Origin: Datisca glomerata
Lineage: Eukaryota > Streptophyta > Magnoliopsida > Cucurbitales > Datiscaceae
NCBI GenBank assembly: GCA_003255025.1
Contig: QANY01013337.1
Span: 205,737 to 269,736 of the forward strand
DNA: 64,000 nt
Direction: 5' to 3'
A program made the translations under genes and the position numbers. The notes under the pieces are model-generated. The model did not search any database. It saw only the letters and a program-made list of their open reading frames with translations, and had not been told where the DNA came from. The stretch's first letter is position 1. Each line of letters opens with the position of its first letter. Below, in pieces: positions 34,331 through 46,561 of the stretch.

Positions 34331-35111
34331 GCATTTGTAATGTCTTTATATATTTGTATATGAACTTAATTACTATGTGGGTGTTCTTGCATCGATCATA
34401 ATATATAGTTTTTGATATATATATGAATGAATGGGTGGTTTGTTTTTTGAATGGATGGTTTGTTTTTTGAATGTATGGTTAAATGATGAATATTTATTAT
34501 ATGGTGACTTTTAGGTTTAGGCTTTGTTCTTTATTTTTCATTAGATCTTGTGTTGAATATCATGTTGTAAAATTCTGATCACTAGTAGACGAAGAACACA
34601 CGAGATGAACGAGGAAGAAAAAAATAGTAATTCCTAAGGAATTCCGACGGCGACACCGGAAATTAGAATTCCGGCACAGGCGCAGTCAATAGTCCCGCGA
34701 CGGTAATGGCGGTGGTGACGGAGGTGGTGGGAGAGTTCTATCATTGGAGGCAATAGTCCAGCTTAGTTGTTCCTCAAATGGGTATTATGTGCGAAATGAT
34801 ACTAAGGAACACCTTTCCATTATTGATGCAGTACCGTAAGGGCAGGGTCTTGCTTTGTTATTAGGTTAGTACTTGAGGGCTAAACAGATATGGGTGGTCA
34901 ATATTTTGGTAACATTTTAAAATTTACTTAAATAATTTATAACTTAAATTAAAAATAAATCCTTTGAAGAAAAAAGAATAAATATAACTAACTTAATATT
35001 AGTAATATTAAAAAGCATAAATATAACTAACTTAATATTAGTAATATTAAAGAGGACAACAGTGTTCTAAGCAAATCTGTCAATGTAATATGATGGGGTG
35101 CCGCATCATTT
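34331..35111. other. Copia-2 leader region, first part
   Basis: No gene is seen. There is a GC-richer stretch (34650-34740, CGACGGCGACACCGG and GGCGGTGGTGACGGAGGTGG), unlike typical Copia leader sequence and more like a coding or 5' UTR fragment. A 35-bp direct repeat lies at 34978-35012 and 35017-35051 (ATAAATATAACTAACTTAAT and following). No primer binding site follows the 5' LTR. Confidence 0.45.
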
Positions 35112-35934
35112 TTACCAATCACCATGAAAGAAGCTATTTGTATGCATCACCAATAAGGGTTCAGTAATGCAACACATCTTAATTAAGGTGCATTGTCCTG
35201 TCCTCACATTGTAGGCCATAATCTTTCCCAAATCATGAACTACAAACGTAACTACAAAGACCAATATTTGATGATCATCCATCCAACCAGTAATGTCAGG
35301 ATATTTTCTCATGAACAATGCCAATTCATTGCTCATATTAATCTTGCAAACATTCACCCATTCATTCTTTCGACAATCTTTCAGTTTCCATACAGATATC
35401 TCTTTATTACGTTGTGAAAAGGCAAGATAAATATATTCCTTCAATGATAGAATGTAGTAACCAAGGTACAGTTACCAGAACATGGACAATGTGAAATGTT
35501 TGGTCACATAGGTCTATAGCAAGAATCTCCTTACTACGTATGTATTCATCCAAGGGATCATGTTTGTGCTGATAAACAACACCAGTAACACAAAGTGAAT
35601 GAAACTTCATATAAGATTTAATAGTTGTCTGAGGAAGAGTAGTCTTATTTAGATTCCATGTTGTGTCCCTACCAATGGTTAAAACGTACCAATCGTAACA
35701 TCCATCCTCATCTTGACCAGGGCATATAACTTTAAATTCCCCAGTATTAGGCAACCACGAAATATCATCATATAAAATCATATACTCAATGAATGTGGGA
35801 GGATTAGGGAGTTTTAATACTTGCCTGGAGACTGGATTAATGACATACAATCGTACAGTCTGACTTATATCACCAAGTAGGAAAATTTCACAGAAACTTT
35901 GATACCGTGTTACCATATCCCTGCGATGTGTCAC
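35112..35934 (-). pseudogene. F-box-associated (FBA) domain gene fragment, frameshifted
   Basis: The minus-strand frame 35934-35407 contains LYVINPVSRQVLKLPNPP, ISWLPNTGEFKVICPG, WYVLTIGRDTTWN, YMKFHSLCVTGVVY and EILAIDLCDQTFHIV. After a frame change near 35440 the frame 35444-35112 continues with EYIYLAFSQRNKEISVWKLK and IMAYNVRTGQCTLIK. The order fits F-box-associated interaction domains: the 'NP.S....LP' start, the 'VLT.G...W' block, 'SV.V.GV.YW', 'I..FD...E.F' and 'I.VWK'. In F-box proteins this domain binds substrates for SCF ubiquitin ligases. No F-box motif is found upstream (35935-36060 is AT-rich). It is therefore a 5'-truncated, frameshifted gene copy, on the strand opposite to the surrounding Copia-2. 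Confidence 0.72.
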
Positions 35935-37325
35935 GATAACCCAAATCCTATCCTTATCTTCTAAATTTTAAATTTTGATTCTGAATTTTTGAATTTTAAA
36001 TTTTGAATTTTAAAATTTGAAATTTGATTGTTGAAAGGATAATTATCGATTTTAATTTTTTTTTTTAAAATTAAAATTAATTAGTTGATTGGGTTTGACC
36101 CAAGTTTGATGAGTAATCAAATTATTTTTTGACTATCAAATTCAATTAATTTGAAAGGGATAATTAATGAGATTATTTAATTAGGAAACTAGTTTATCCA
36201 AATTAAAAGAGTTTTGATCAAAACTTGAAGATTACGAAGATAGGCCTCTAGTGGAGAAGAGGCTATTTGAAAAATATGTATTCTTGAAGTCTTCCTTATA
36301 ATTATTTTTATTTTTAAAGGTTGTAATTTAGAAATACACAATAGTCACTTGGTTCATCATTTATTTATTTAATTGTTAAATAAATATTTATTGATATGAT
36401 TGATAACATGATCATGCATTAGTCAATTACATTCCATACATGAAACATCATACAATTTTATTTAATCATGCATCTCATTAGTAGAAACATGATTGAAAAA
36501 TATGGTAATCACACCACTCTAAAAGCTATAGTAACATTTAGGATAACCAACTTTATTAAATGAGTTTTATTAAAGTTTGATGAATGTAATTAATTAGTTA
36601 TTCTAAGTTCACCTAATTTTGAGTTAGGCTTTTTAGAAGGTTAAATGAACTTAGACCAATTAGACTGGATTAACTGTTAATTTTACATTCATATGGTTAT
36701 TTTAACTAGTAATTAATTTGGAATTAATCGATTAGTTAAAATAGGAACACATTATCCTAAAATGGTGAGTGGGAGAAGGTTGACATGTCAATATAACCTA
36801 TGGTCTCCATTATTAGTACAACACCCTGAGGTACAATGAGGGTCTTGAGATGACTTTGTTTTCATCTCCCTAAGGAAGGTTTCGAGTTATATCAATACCA
36901 AAACTGAACTTCTTAAGAAGACATGATTAAGTGATGTAGTTTAGTTTTGACCGACTCTAATGCGGCATATTCTAAATCAAGTCGTGGAATCTAAAATAAT
37001 GAGTTACACTCACAAAGTCACAATTAAACTTTAAGTAGATAATTGTGACTTGACCAAATAAGCTATACCTTATTATTAAAAGAGAAAATATGAGATATTT
37101 TAAGTTTTAATTAATAAGGATGAGAATGTCTCACAGACAGTTTAAAATTAATCTGATCAACCCTAAGACAACACATTAATTGTTACGTTGTCTTATTATG
37201 GATTAGTAATTGTTAAGTTTATGTGTTTGATATGTTGCATTCATGCATCATCTTTATTTTCTGAATTTCATGATATTTATTTCAATTATATTAAACTATG
37301 TACGTTTTATTTTACAGTTATTATT
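35935..37325. other. Copia-2 leader region, second part
   Basis: This is AT-rich untranslated sequence up to the gag start at 37326. From about 36770 (GTTGACATGTCAATATAACC) to 37140 it resembles Copia leader sequence, and I see no coding potential in it. Confidence 0.4.
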
Positions 37326-40300
37326 ATGTCTATCATGGGCAACCCTATTACTGTTTTACTTTCACTTAAGAAATTCAATGGTGATATTTTCATAAGATGG
37401 AAGTCAAATTTAAACTTGATGTTAATTTGTGAGAACCACAAATTTGTTCTTACTGAAAAATGTCCTGAGTAACCCGCTGTCAATGCCCCTAAGAATGTTA
37501 GGGATAAGTTTGATACGTGAATTCAATCCACAGCAAAGCTAAGTGCTACATGCTTGTAAGCATGAATGATGTTTTGAGAACCAAGCATGATAGTAAGGAA
37601 ATTGTCTATGAGATTATGAAATCTTTACATGCGATATTTGGGCAACATTCTGATAAAAGTCGTCATGAGGCTACTAGGAGCTACATGAAAATTAAAATGA
37701 AGAAATGTACTTATGTACGTGAACATGTTTTGAACATGATCAATATAATGCATGAAGCAGAAGTACACATAGCTACCATTGATGAGTGAACTCAAATTGC
37801 CCACACCTTCTTTTTCTGCGTTCACCACCAGCTATCTGATGAACAAGTTGAAATTCAACATCCGCCTATTGTAGAATCGTCGATAACCTGACTGCCACTA
37901 TCATGTGTGTAAAGACTGATAGTATAGGCATACTGGAAACCGTTTGGCAAGTCAAGGGACCCTGAAATCCGCTCCTTAGCTATAACGTTCCAGAGTCATG
38001 CAGAACAGACCTAGTTGTTGAATGAACTACAGACTTTTAAGTACTCAATAATAGTTTGACTAAAGAGGGCGAGACAAATCTTGCTAAGCAAAAACCTTCT
38101 TCCAATGTTGTTAAGAACAACAAAAGGAAGAAGAACAATGGTAAGGACAAGAGTAATAACACAAGAGGGAAGAAAGCCAAAAAGCCACCCAAGGCCAAGA
38201 AGAACAAAGGCGACATCAAACCCAAAGGAAAGTGTTTCCATTGTAGAGTTGAATGTCACTGAAAGAGAAATTGTAGCAAGTGTCTCTTCGAGCTGAAAAA
38301 GAAAGGTAAATGTGATTTACTTGTACTTGAAGCTTGTTTAGTGGAATATGATTCACCATCCTGGATATTGAATTTAAGAGAAACTAATCATGTATGTTCT
38401 TAATTGCAGATGCTAAATTCAGCAAGAGAGCTTGCTGATGACGAGGTGATAATGAGAGTGGGCAGCGTTGCGCTCGTGTTAGCGAAAGCGTTGGGGACAA
38501 TCCATCTTAGTTTTGGAAATAATTTCCTTGTTTTGAACAATGTTTATTTTATTCCTGAATTTTCAAAAATTTGATTTCTCTTTCATTACAGCACGAACAA
38601 TCTTTTGAAGTTTCTTTTATTAATAATCAGTTTATTATTTCAAAAAATGGATTCAATATTTGTCATGCTAAAGTTTCGAACAAACTATATATGCTTAAAC
38701 CAATTGAACATGCGTTAAATAATTATGAATTGTATAAAGTAGCAAATCCTAAAAGTAACAAAAGACAAAGAGTTTCTCATAATGATGATGACACGTATCG
38801 ATGGAATCTTAGGTTAGGACATATTAATCTAGATATATTAAACAGGTTAACAAAGCATGGTGCTTTGAGAGAACTAAATGTTAGGAATTTTTTTGTTTGT
38901 GATCGTGTCTAGAGGAAAAAATGACCAAGAGACATTTCACAGAAAATGACTAAAGAGACAATGAACCATTTGAGCTAGTACTTAGTGATGTCTGTAGACC
39001 GATCAATGTACAACTAGAGGTGAGTATGAGTATTGTGTCACTTTTATTGACGATTACTCTAGATATGGTTATACTTACCTAATGCGTGGAAAGTTTAAGG
39101 ACGTCAAAACTGAAGCTGAAAAATAATTAGGTAAATCATTAAAAACACTTCGATCAGATCGAGATGGTGAATACTTGGATTTAGAATTTAAGGATTACAT
39201 ATTGGAGTATGGCATTCTATCCCAACTCACAGTACCTGAAACGCCGTAGCAAAATGGTGTTTTAGAATGGAAAAACCGAACCCCATTGGATATGGTTAGA
39301 TCGATGCTAAGCTACTCATCACTACCACTCACATTTTAGGGATATGCACTCAAACGACAACCTACAATTGTAATGCCTTCTAAGTCTGTAAGTAAGACAC
39401 TTTTATAGTTATGGAATGACTCCAAACCTAGTTTGTGACATTTTCATATAAAGAGGTGTCCAGCTCACGTTCTTAGACCTAAGATTGGAAAGTTGGACTC
39501 AATGTCTGAAGTGTGTATGTTTGTTGGCTATGCTCCAGAAACAAGAGGTGGGTACTTTTATTGTCACAAAGATAAAAATGTATTTGTATCGAAAAATACC
39601 ACTTTCGTTGAACATAACTATATTGAAAACTACAAACCTTGGAGAAAAGTAGTTCTTGAAGAATTAACATCCAATGAGATCAGACCACCTTTATCATTAA
39701 CTGATAAATGACAAACCACATAAACCATCTTAAAAAACATCTATATGATGCAACCAGAATAGTTCGTGAAAAAGGGGCAAGCTCAGAAAGTATGCAAGTT
39801 GTTTAAATCCATTTATGGATTCAAGTCAGCATCTAAATCTTGAAATCTTACCTTTGATAAAATTATTAAATCGTATGGCTTTGAGCAAAATGTTGACGGA
39901 GCATGTGTTTATAAATACAACAAAGATAAGATGGTAGTTTTCTTAGTTCTTTATGTAGATGATAGTCTACTTATTGGGAATGATGTAGAAACTTTGTCGA
40001 AAGTAAACAGGTGGTTAATTGAGAAATTCCAAATGAAATATTTAAGAGAGGCGAGCTATGTTCTAGGCATCCAAATCCTAAGGGATAAAAAGAATAAGTT
40101 CTTGGCACTTTCTCAGGCATCTTATATTGATAAAGTGCTGGAAAGATTTTCAATGGAAAATTCCAAGAAAGGTCAACTACTGACAGACATGAAATTGTCT
40201 TTTCCAAAGAGTAGTGTCCTAAGACACCTCATGAGGAAGATGATATGAGAAAGGTTCCTGATGCTTCAACTACTGGTAGTCTTATGTATGCAATGTTGTG

Positions 40301-40926
40301 TACAAGACCAGACATATGTTATGTAGTAAGAATTGTCAGTCATCATCAATAAAATCCTGATTTAGAACATTGGATTACAATAAATCACATTCTTAAGTAT
40401 CTTTAGAGAATGAGAAATTATATGTTTGTTTATTCATTGGATCAAGAGATATACTGTTTTTGATTTTCAACCAGATAGGGACAATCGAAAGTCAACATCT
40501 GGATCAGTATTCACCCTAGGTAGAGGACTTGTAATCTAGAAAAGTATTTAACAATCTAGTATTGTAGATTCCACTCTGGAAGCCGAATATATAACAGCTT
40601 GTGAAGTCGCGAAAGAAGCGGTATGGCTAAGAAAATTATATAATGATCTAGAAATAGTTCCAGATATGATCAAGTTACTAATTCTGTACTGTGATAATAG
40701 TGGAACGATAGCTAATTCCAAAAAATCAAGGAGTCACAAGAGGGGCAAGAACATTAAGAGAAAATATCATATTGTAAGAGAGATCGTGCATCGAGGGGAT
40801 GCGACTGTTATGAAGATAACGTCAGATCTGAACTTGGTTGATCCTTTTACCAAAACACCTCCTGCTAAGTCATCTGAAGGTTGTGTGCGTAATATGGGGT
40901 TGAAAGAGATGTCACATTTTCTTTAG
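37326..40926 (+). pseudogene. Copia-2 gag-pol polyprotein, multiply broken
   Basis: Domains in order: gag (MGNPITVLLSLKKFNGDIFI, WKSNLNLMLICENHKFVLTE from 37328; later HEATRSYMKIKMKKCTYV), a CCHC knuckle CFHCRVECHxKRNC near 38233-38275 with a stop inside, a GAG-pre-integrase block (YRWNLRLGHINLDILNRLTK at about 38800), integrase core pieces (LRSDRDGEYLDLEF at about 39150), reverse transcriptase with the catalytic YVDDSLLIG (about 39953), LGIQILRDKK, and RNase H ending CDNSGTIANSK, KYHIVREIV and DPFTKTPPAK before the stop at 40924. Stops and frame changes separate nearly every block, so no protein can be made. The domain order (integrase before RT) identifies Copia. Confidence 0.88.
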
Positions 40927-40936
40927 GGTAAGTGGG

Positions 40937-43071
40937 TGATCGTGGGCGTAATGCTCTCAAAACATCTGTTTAGACATTTTTAATATGAAATTAATGAAAT
41001 TACATTTTTCTTATAATTGTTCTTTTGAATTAGTGTTAAATAATTTATATGTAAATATCTAAAAATTCATATTAATTAATGAGACTGTGATCTTGTATAA
41101 GCATGAGAGGATTAAGATAATAGATAATGAATAAAATAGTCCGTAATATATTAAAGTAAAGAATCTTTAATGAATGGTTGCTAGTACGATGCACTAAGCA
41201 TTATGAATGCATGTGATCTAGATCTGGATCATTGATGTGGATAGACATCTTAGTAAATGTACTTTATATAATTAGATTATATATGACATGAGCGATGTAG
41301 ATTAATATCTTTATTAACTTACCGTTTATCATAAAGATTTAACACCAATCAAAACTGATGATCATATGTAGATCAGTCTGAATCCTGAGTAGTCATGAAC
41401 TCCTATGCATGTCTAATTGATCTTTTGATTTACTCGTTAATGTTTGTTTGTAAAACAGATTAGTGGCTTTGTTTTGGAGATTCAGTGACATGGATGGTTG
41501 GGAACATAATCTTATAAGATTTGGAATCCAAGTTTTCCTAATAGATCATATATTGATTTCTTTAAGTGTTAATTCTAGATCTGAATGATTATGGAGCTCA
41601 AATTTATAATATAGTTATAAATTGACCGCTGACTAGTGAATTAATGGTACTTAAGGATCAAGAGATAATTAGAAGGATAGAGCTGTAATTTTGACAAGCT
41701 CTAATTTACGAACCTATAATTAGAAGACATAACTACATGAAATGATTATATCAATGGTCTACAAAAGGATACTCTGAAAATATATTATGTAATCTCTAAT
41801 AGTGCAATTTCATATTTATAGTAGAGTAATAACGAAATGAATAAATAAGATTATTTAATTAATAATCTGGTTTATTGGAGCTTAGGATTATAAGTGCATG
41901 GTCCCCAAGTCACATCTCTACTAAACAGTCTAGGGTGTCAATATTTCAGGACACGAAAAAATGACTGACTTGCCAAAAGATTTATATTTCTGAGGTAAGT
42001 ATATAATTATAAGATAATTATGTATGATTAATTAATTAATTAAATTATTTAATGTAATTTTTGGAAATTATCATTAAATAATAATATCGATCAATTTTAG
42101 AAATTAGATAATATTTAATTATTATGAGATAATAATTCTAATTTTGAATCAACTAAATATGTTGTTTGAATGAATAGATAAGCTAGTTGATGAGGATGAT
42201 CAGATAAATTAATTTTGGAATTAACTAATATCTAGATATTTATCTGATGAAAATAAATAATAAATTTGTAGAAATTGTCACGTGGTATGTTGGTCTGCCA
42301 CTTGTCAATAACTGATTTTGAATAAGAGATTGACATAGACTACTATAGTGCCACGTCCCATTATAGTGCTACACTACAGTGGTGTCGTGAAACATCATGC
42401 CGTGAGAAACTATGACTCCACACGGTACACTACAATGTTGTGTGGTACTGCAGTGTTATACAATTATAGTGGGTCCCACTTCAATTGCACATTTATATTT
42501 AATTTATTATTTTATCTCTAAAAGATCTGATATGTCATTATCTAAAAAATATATTGATATGATTATATTGGCTTCAATGTGCTAACAACATAGTAGCAAT
42601 TATGGGTGAAACTCTTTGAGATTAATCAAAAACCTCTGTGAAGAGCTTTTAATTATTTTTCGATCAGAGTTTTGTCTCACAAAATCATTCTAAAAAATCT
42701 CTAGATCTCATGTGTTGAGTACACCCAGAGATAAAAAGTGTTCTTGATATATTCTACGTGCTCGCACACGTCCTAGTGTGTTTCAGGATTAATTTGGAGG
42801 ATCATGGTGTGGATCTTGAAGTCTGTCGTTTGTGGGATAGCAAGATCATTGTATTGCAATGATACTTGATTGGACTACAAGAGGTATATTTTTATATCCA
42901 TGTATGTCTTTGATTTAATATATAAATATATAATGGATCTGATCCAATCCGAAAAAGTGTTTTTCAATTAAAAATTTTCATCTTTGAGATTTACGACGAT
43001 GCGATCGTTTATCATTTTATAATTTTTTTACACACCACCACGCCTTCCGTCATGCGTCGACGCGGATTTCA
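40937..43071 (+). repeat. 3' LTR of Copia-2
   Basis: It starts TGATCGTGGGCG directly after AGGGTAAGTGGG and ends GGATTTCA. It is the full-length copy: 42513-42975 is absent from the 5' LTR. It has a run GAGATTAATCAAAAACCTCT and a leader-like stretch to 42950. Confidence 0.82.
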
Positions 43072-44367
43072 AAATGATATTGTTTTCATTTTGAGAATAA
43101 ATGTTAGAGCTTCTTTTTTTAATTCTTAAATTTTTGGCAATCATTTTTACTTAGAAAGGCTTTAAAAATTGTCATTGTGTGGTATGATTTATCTTTTAAT
43201 ATTAAGAAAAGTATTGCCATCATTATTGTGGCATAAACGTTGGAGTCATATCATAAAAGAAAGAACTTAAAGATTAGTTAAAGTCAAGATTCTTCCTTTT
43301 CTAGACCTAGATGATTTGAGAACTTGTGTGGACTATGCAAGATCTGATATTGCTTTTAATGTAAAGATTCTTAGGCAATATTTGTCCAATCTTGGGCATA
43401 ATCATTGGGTTGCAACGTAGAAAGTCATGAGATATCTAGAGGACAAAGACTTTTATACTTGTATATATATATAAGCAAGTTGATAATCTCTAAATAATTG
43501 TATATTCGGATTCTGATTTTGGTGGATGTGCAGATAGCTTAAAGTCCAATTCAACATACATTTTCGCTTGTTTGATGGGCTATTTCTTGGAAAAATATAT
43601 CTTCGTTAGTGTTTTAACACACACACACACACATATATATAATATGATATTTTGTGATAGAAAATATAAAGATGGAGTCTTTTATTTCTTGAGTTAATAG
43701 GAGTTTGATATGCTATTTTGAATTGTTTCAAGATTGACTTTGTTATTCTACAACTTTGTTATCAATCTATATGTTTGATTTATAAGGTTATTTATACTGA
43801 TGATCACCATTGTTAGCTGCTTTGTGATGTCTTCGTTAATGTTATATTTATTCTCGAGATGTAAAAAATCGAAGGCACAAGACTCGTTGTAGTCATGTTA
43901 TTTCACTTGCTAGACATACAGGTTATATGAGATCATATGATCTCATTTTGCTCGGCATAAAGATCATGTGAATTTGTTGATTATATTAGCTTGTTTGAGC
44001 TATGAATTTCACTTGCTTAATTGTTAAGTATAAATGTCTACGTGAAATTGAGGACCGAAAGGAAGTGGTGATTACATTATGATCACATGTAGAATACCAT
44101 TCCTTACTACACTATTAGACTTGTAATGCATATCGATTTAATTGATAATATTTATGATTGTGGACTGGTCATATGTCAATGAGAAAGATATATTGATTGC
44201 CATAGTCTGATATTAAATGTTGAATTGGACCGGACTGGTTGAGATGCTATTAAGGAACTATTATTTTAAATTGTGACCACATAAAATATTTTTCATGTTA
44301 TCAACCCGAGGGTCATTTTAAACTTGTTTTAATTAAAAAAGTTATTAATGTAGCCCAAGTGGGAGAA
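43072..44367 (+). pseudogene. Copia-1 RT/RNase H remnant and 3' untranslated region
   Basis: The frame from about 43335 reads ARSDIAFNVKILRQYLSNLG, then HNHWVA and KVMRYLEDKD. After that comes SDSDFGGCADSLKSNSTYIF. These are the end of the Copia reverse transcriptase and the start of RNase H (the R.DI...V..LS.....P...HW.A.KR..RYL and DxD.AGC.D.R.S.SG blocks). Stops and frame changes are frequent. Everything between the gag zinc knuckle at 32400 and this point is missing from Copia-1 and is not accounted for by Copia-2. A purine tract, AAGTGGGAGAA, leads into the 3' LTR at 44368. Short AC and TA microsatellites occur at 43616-43640 and near 43458-43472. Confidence 0.68.
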
Positions 44368-44844
44368 TGTTGAAAAATCATAATGTGCTTACATTAATGT
44401 TTTATTGAATTTGATAAAAATAGGTTGATAGATAGTTCTTGGTTCATTATGACCCAATTAAATAAGTGATCTCACGGTATTGAGCTTAGCATCTCGTATT
44501 AAGCTGTCTAACTTGGTAGAATAGTGTGGGCTACATATTTTACTGAAAGTCGTGATGGGAGGGTTGCATAAGACTAAGGGTTAGCTAGGTCTCATCTCTA
44601 AACTCTATAGACATATGACGTATATGGAGGTTTTGCTTGCCTCATCAACAGCTGCCATAAAGAATTGTGGTTTTGGAAAAGAAGATCTAGTCTCATTAGA
44701 TTGTACAACGATTATCGCTGCAAAGATAGATCAATCATGTACACATTATATTTCTCTAACTCTATTTGATGTTCTATTATTATGTACGATTCAATATGAA
44801 TATATATTTATAGGATTTCTTTGAATGATTTAAAGATTTCTACA
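44368..44844 (+). repeat. 3' LTR of Copia-1
   Basis: It pairs with 17453-17925. It starts TGTTGAAAAATC, ends GATTTCTACA, and is followed by the duplication AAATT at 44845-44849. Confidence 0.92.
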
Positions 44845-44849
44845 AAATT

Positions 44850-46535
44850 TACTACACAATCCCTATTCATCCACCTCCAAGCTTAACGGTATTCCATTAA
44901 TGGGAAGATTTAGTTAATTGATTATTTGAGATGAAAGAACGTTTGTAGTATTTTGATATCTCAAAACATAAAAAGATAAGTGTTACTTTAAAGGAATTAC
45001 CTTTCATGTACATGGTTGAAGTTGTAAACTGCCAATAATTTATTTTCAGAATATCTAAACATCTACTATTCCTTTGATAATCATGAGTGCTAAATAGAAT
45101 TACATTATAATTTTCATTATACATTCTTATCTTTAAAAAAAATAGTTAATGAATTTTTTAAGTACTCAATGGGTATTGGATATTTACCCTTACTCTATCC
45201 ATATATAGTGGGTAAAAAATTGCCACTCAATTAAAACTTATACTCATATATAATATTTGAAACTCACTAGATTAAATAACCGTTGATATCTATGCCCACG
45301 GAGTGTTTCTACCATCCCACTAGTGACACTCTCATTTAGCATTTTTATAACTCCGAGTTCTACACCGTCAAAACAAAACAGGTTACAAGGTGGCCTTTCA
45401 GTTGCTCAATGAGGAAACTCCATACTGTAGTGGTTTTGCAATTATATGGTGTGGATAATTCGAAAGTGTGGAACGATTTTGGCGTCTTAAAAAACCTCAT
45501 AAACAGTATGATTTCTATGAGTTTACCGTTGACAAATAGCATGTACGTCTGAGACTGTCCAACCACACCATTCTTTAGTTTTGCCTTCTAAGACATAGAA
45601 ACATGATATTAAAACATTATCATAGAATATTCCAGTTGCAATGCCCATAATACAATGTTTGGATGGTTTGGGATAATTCATAATTGTAGCAGATATTTTA
45701 CGTGAGTGTTTTTTTAAGATAAAGATTACATTCATAATCAAAGAAAAGATATAAACAATATTAGAATTTGATTCAAATTATCAGATCTAAATATAAATAC
45801 ACGCTTATAAGTACTATATGACCAATAAAAATTTATTTAGATCTGAAGAGAGAATCGTGTGTAAATTACACACAAATATATAACACAATCGATTTGTTTC
45901 TCAAATCCTTCACTGTCCATTCCTGACTCGGCCAACTAGCATAACAAAAACATATTTGTATAAAAAATGAAATAATCTTGACAAAATCAGAAACCCGATG
46001 GTGATGCACGTAAGATAGGTCTCAAAATCTTAAAAAAAAGTCATATTTAAAGAGATGAAAATCACAAAGAACGAGAGATCTAGTGATGCTACACGGTAGA
46101 CATAAAATCTTGCATATCAGAATAACACTTCCTAGAAACAGAGAGAAGATGCAAAAAATAGGGAAGAAACAGAAGGAGAGGGAAGGAATAGAGAAGAAGG
46201 GTGGATGGAGGGAAGCATATAAGGGCAGAGGGAGGAAAGCAAAGAGGATCAAAGTGAGGGAAAGAAAGACATAGGGAAAGTAGAGGGATGGGCGGAAGAG
46301 AAGCAACAACATGGGGAGAGGAAAGGAGAGCCAAAATAGAGGAATAGGGCAGAGGAAAAGAAGAAGTAAAGGGGAAGGCAAAGGGGGTCACGAGGAGAGA
46401 AAATGAGCTCTCCGCGTGACTGAAAGCGGGAAAAAAATGGGGGCTGCTAGGGTTTGGAAAGAGAGAGAGAGAAGGGGTGAGGGAAGTCTCTGGGAGTCCA
46501 CACTTTGAGTTGCCACAGAGAACAGTACAAAACCC
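44850..46535. other. Region between Copia-1 and the LINE, no recognised gene
   Basis: From 45150 to 45310 there is a palindrome-like stretch with GGGTATTGGATATTTACCC, a pattern seen in some plant MITEs. From 45745 to 45360 the minus strand has two overlapping open frames (72 and 68 codons, with CFYVLEGKTKEWCGW) that could be a decayed gene; I do not recognise it. From about 46130 to 46400 the plus strand is almost all purine. GAGAGAGAGAGAG occurs near 46459. Confidence 0.4.
46130..46400. repeat. Long polypurine tract (A/G-rich on the plus strand)
   Basis: About 270 bases are composed mainly of GAAG, GGGA, AGGA and GAAA runs with few pyrimidines. Apparent open frames on both strands across it are compositional artefacts. 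Confidence 0.75.
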
Positions 46536-46561
46536 TTACGTGGGTGTTGCTCATTATTAAC
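46536..46561 (+). repeat. Left target-site duplication of the LINE
   Basis: It matches 50488-50513 at 25 of 26 positions (G versus A at position 14). This length and direct orientation at both ends of the LINE fit target-primed reverse transcription. Confidence 0.9.

Larger units (their letters stand above)
32653..43071 (+). mobile_element. Copia-2: LTR retrotransposon with ~2.1-kb LTRs nested in Copia-1
   Basis: The LTRs are 32653-34330 and 40937-43071. Both contain TTTAGACATTTT and AATGAAATTACATTTTTC near the start. Both end CACCACCACGCCTTCCGYC followed by a GGATTYCA terminus. The 5' LTR lacks about 460 bp that the 3' LTR has (42513-42975). Gag-pol (37326-40926) is in the same orientation but full of stops. 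The region between the 5' LTR and gag is unusually long (3 kb), has no primer site, and contains an antisense F-box-associated gene fragment. The expected 5-bp target duplication is not seen: GGATA on the left, AAATG on the right. Confidence 0.8.
17453..44844 (+). mobile_element. Copia-1: outermost LTR retrotransposon, host of all nested insertions
   Basis: LTRs at 17453-17925 and 44368-44844 match over their full length (TGTTGRAAAATC start, TTTCTACA end in the 3' copy). The flanks share the 5-bp target duplication AAATT (17448-17452 and 44845-44849). A primer site, TGGTATCAGAGC, complementary to initiator-Met tRNA, lies at 17928-17939. A purine tract, AAGTGGGAGAA, precedes the 3' LTR. The internal region keeps a gag split by a Gypsy insertion and a remnant of RT/RNase H at 43280-43600. 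The middle of pol is absent. Without the nested insertions the element is only about 4 kb, so it is deleted as well as interrupted. Confidence 0.9.

Noticed and set aside
45360..45745. Overlapping minus-strand frames (72 and 68 codons) as a host gene
   Set aside because: One frame change and several stops would be needed to join them, and I could not match them to a family; kept only as an unresolved region.
46022..46391. Pro/Leu/Ser-rich minus-strand frames of 100-119 codons and plus-strand Lys/Arg-rich frames
   Set aside because: Compositional artefact of the polypurine tract; both strands are open and no domain is recognised.
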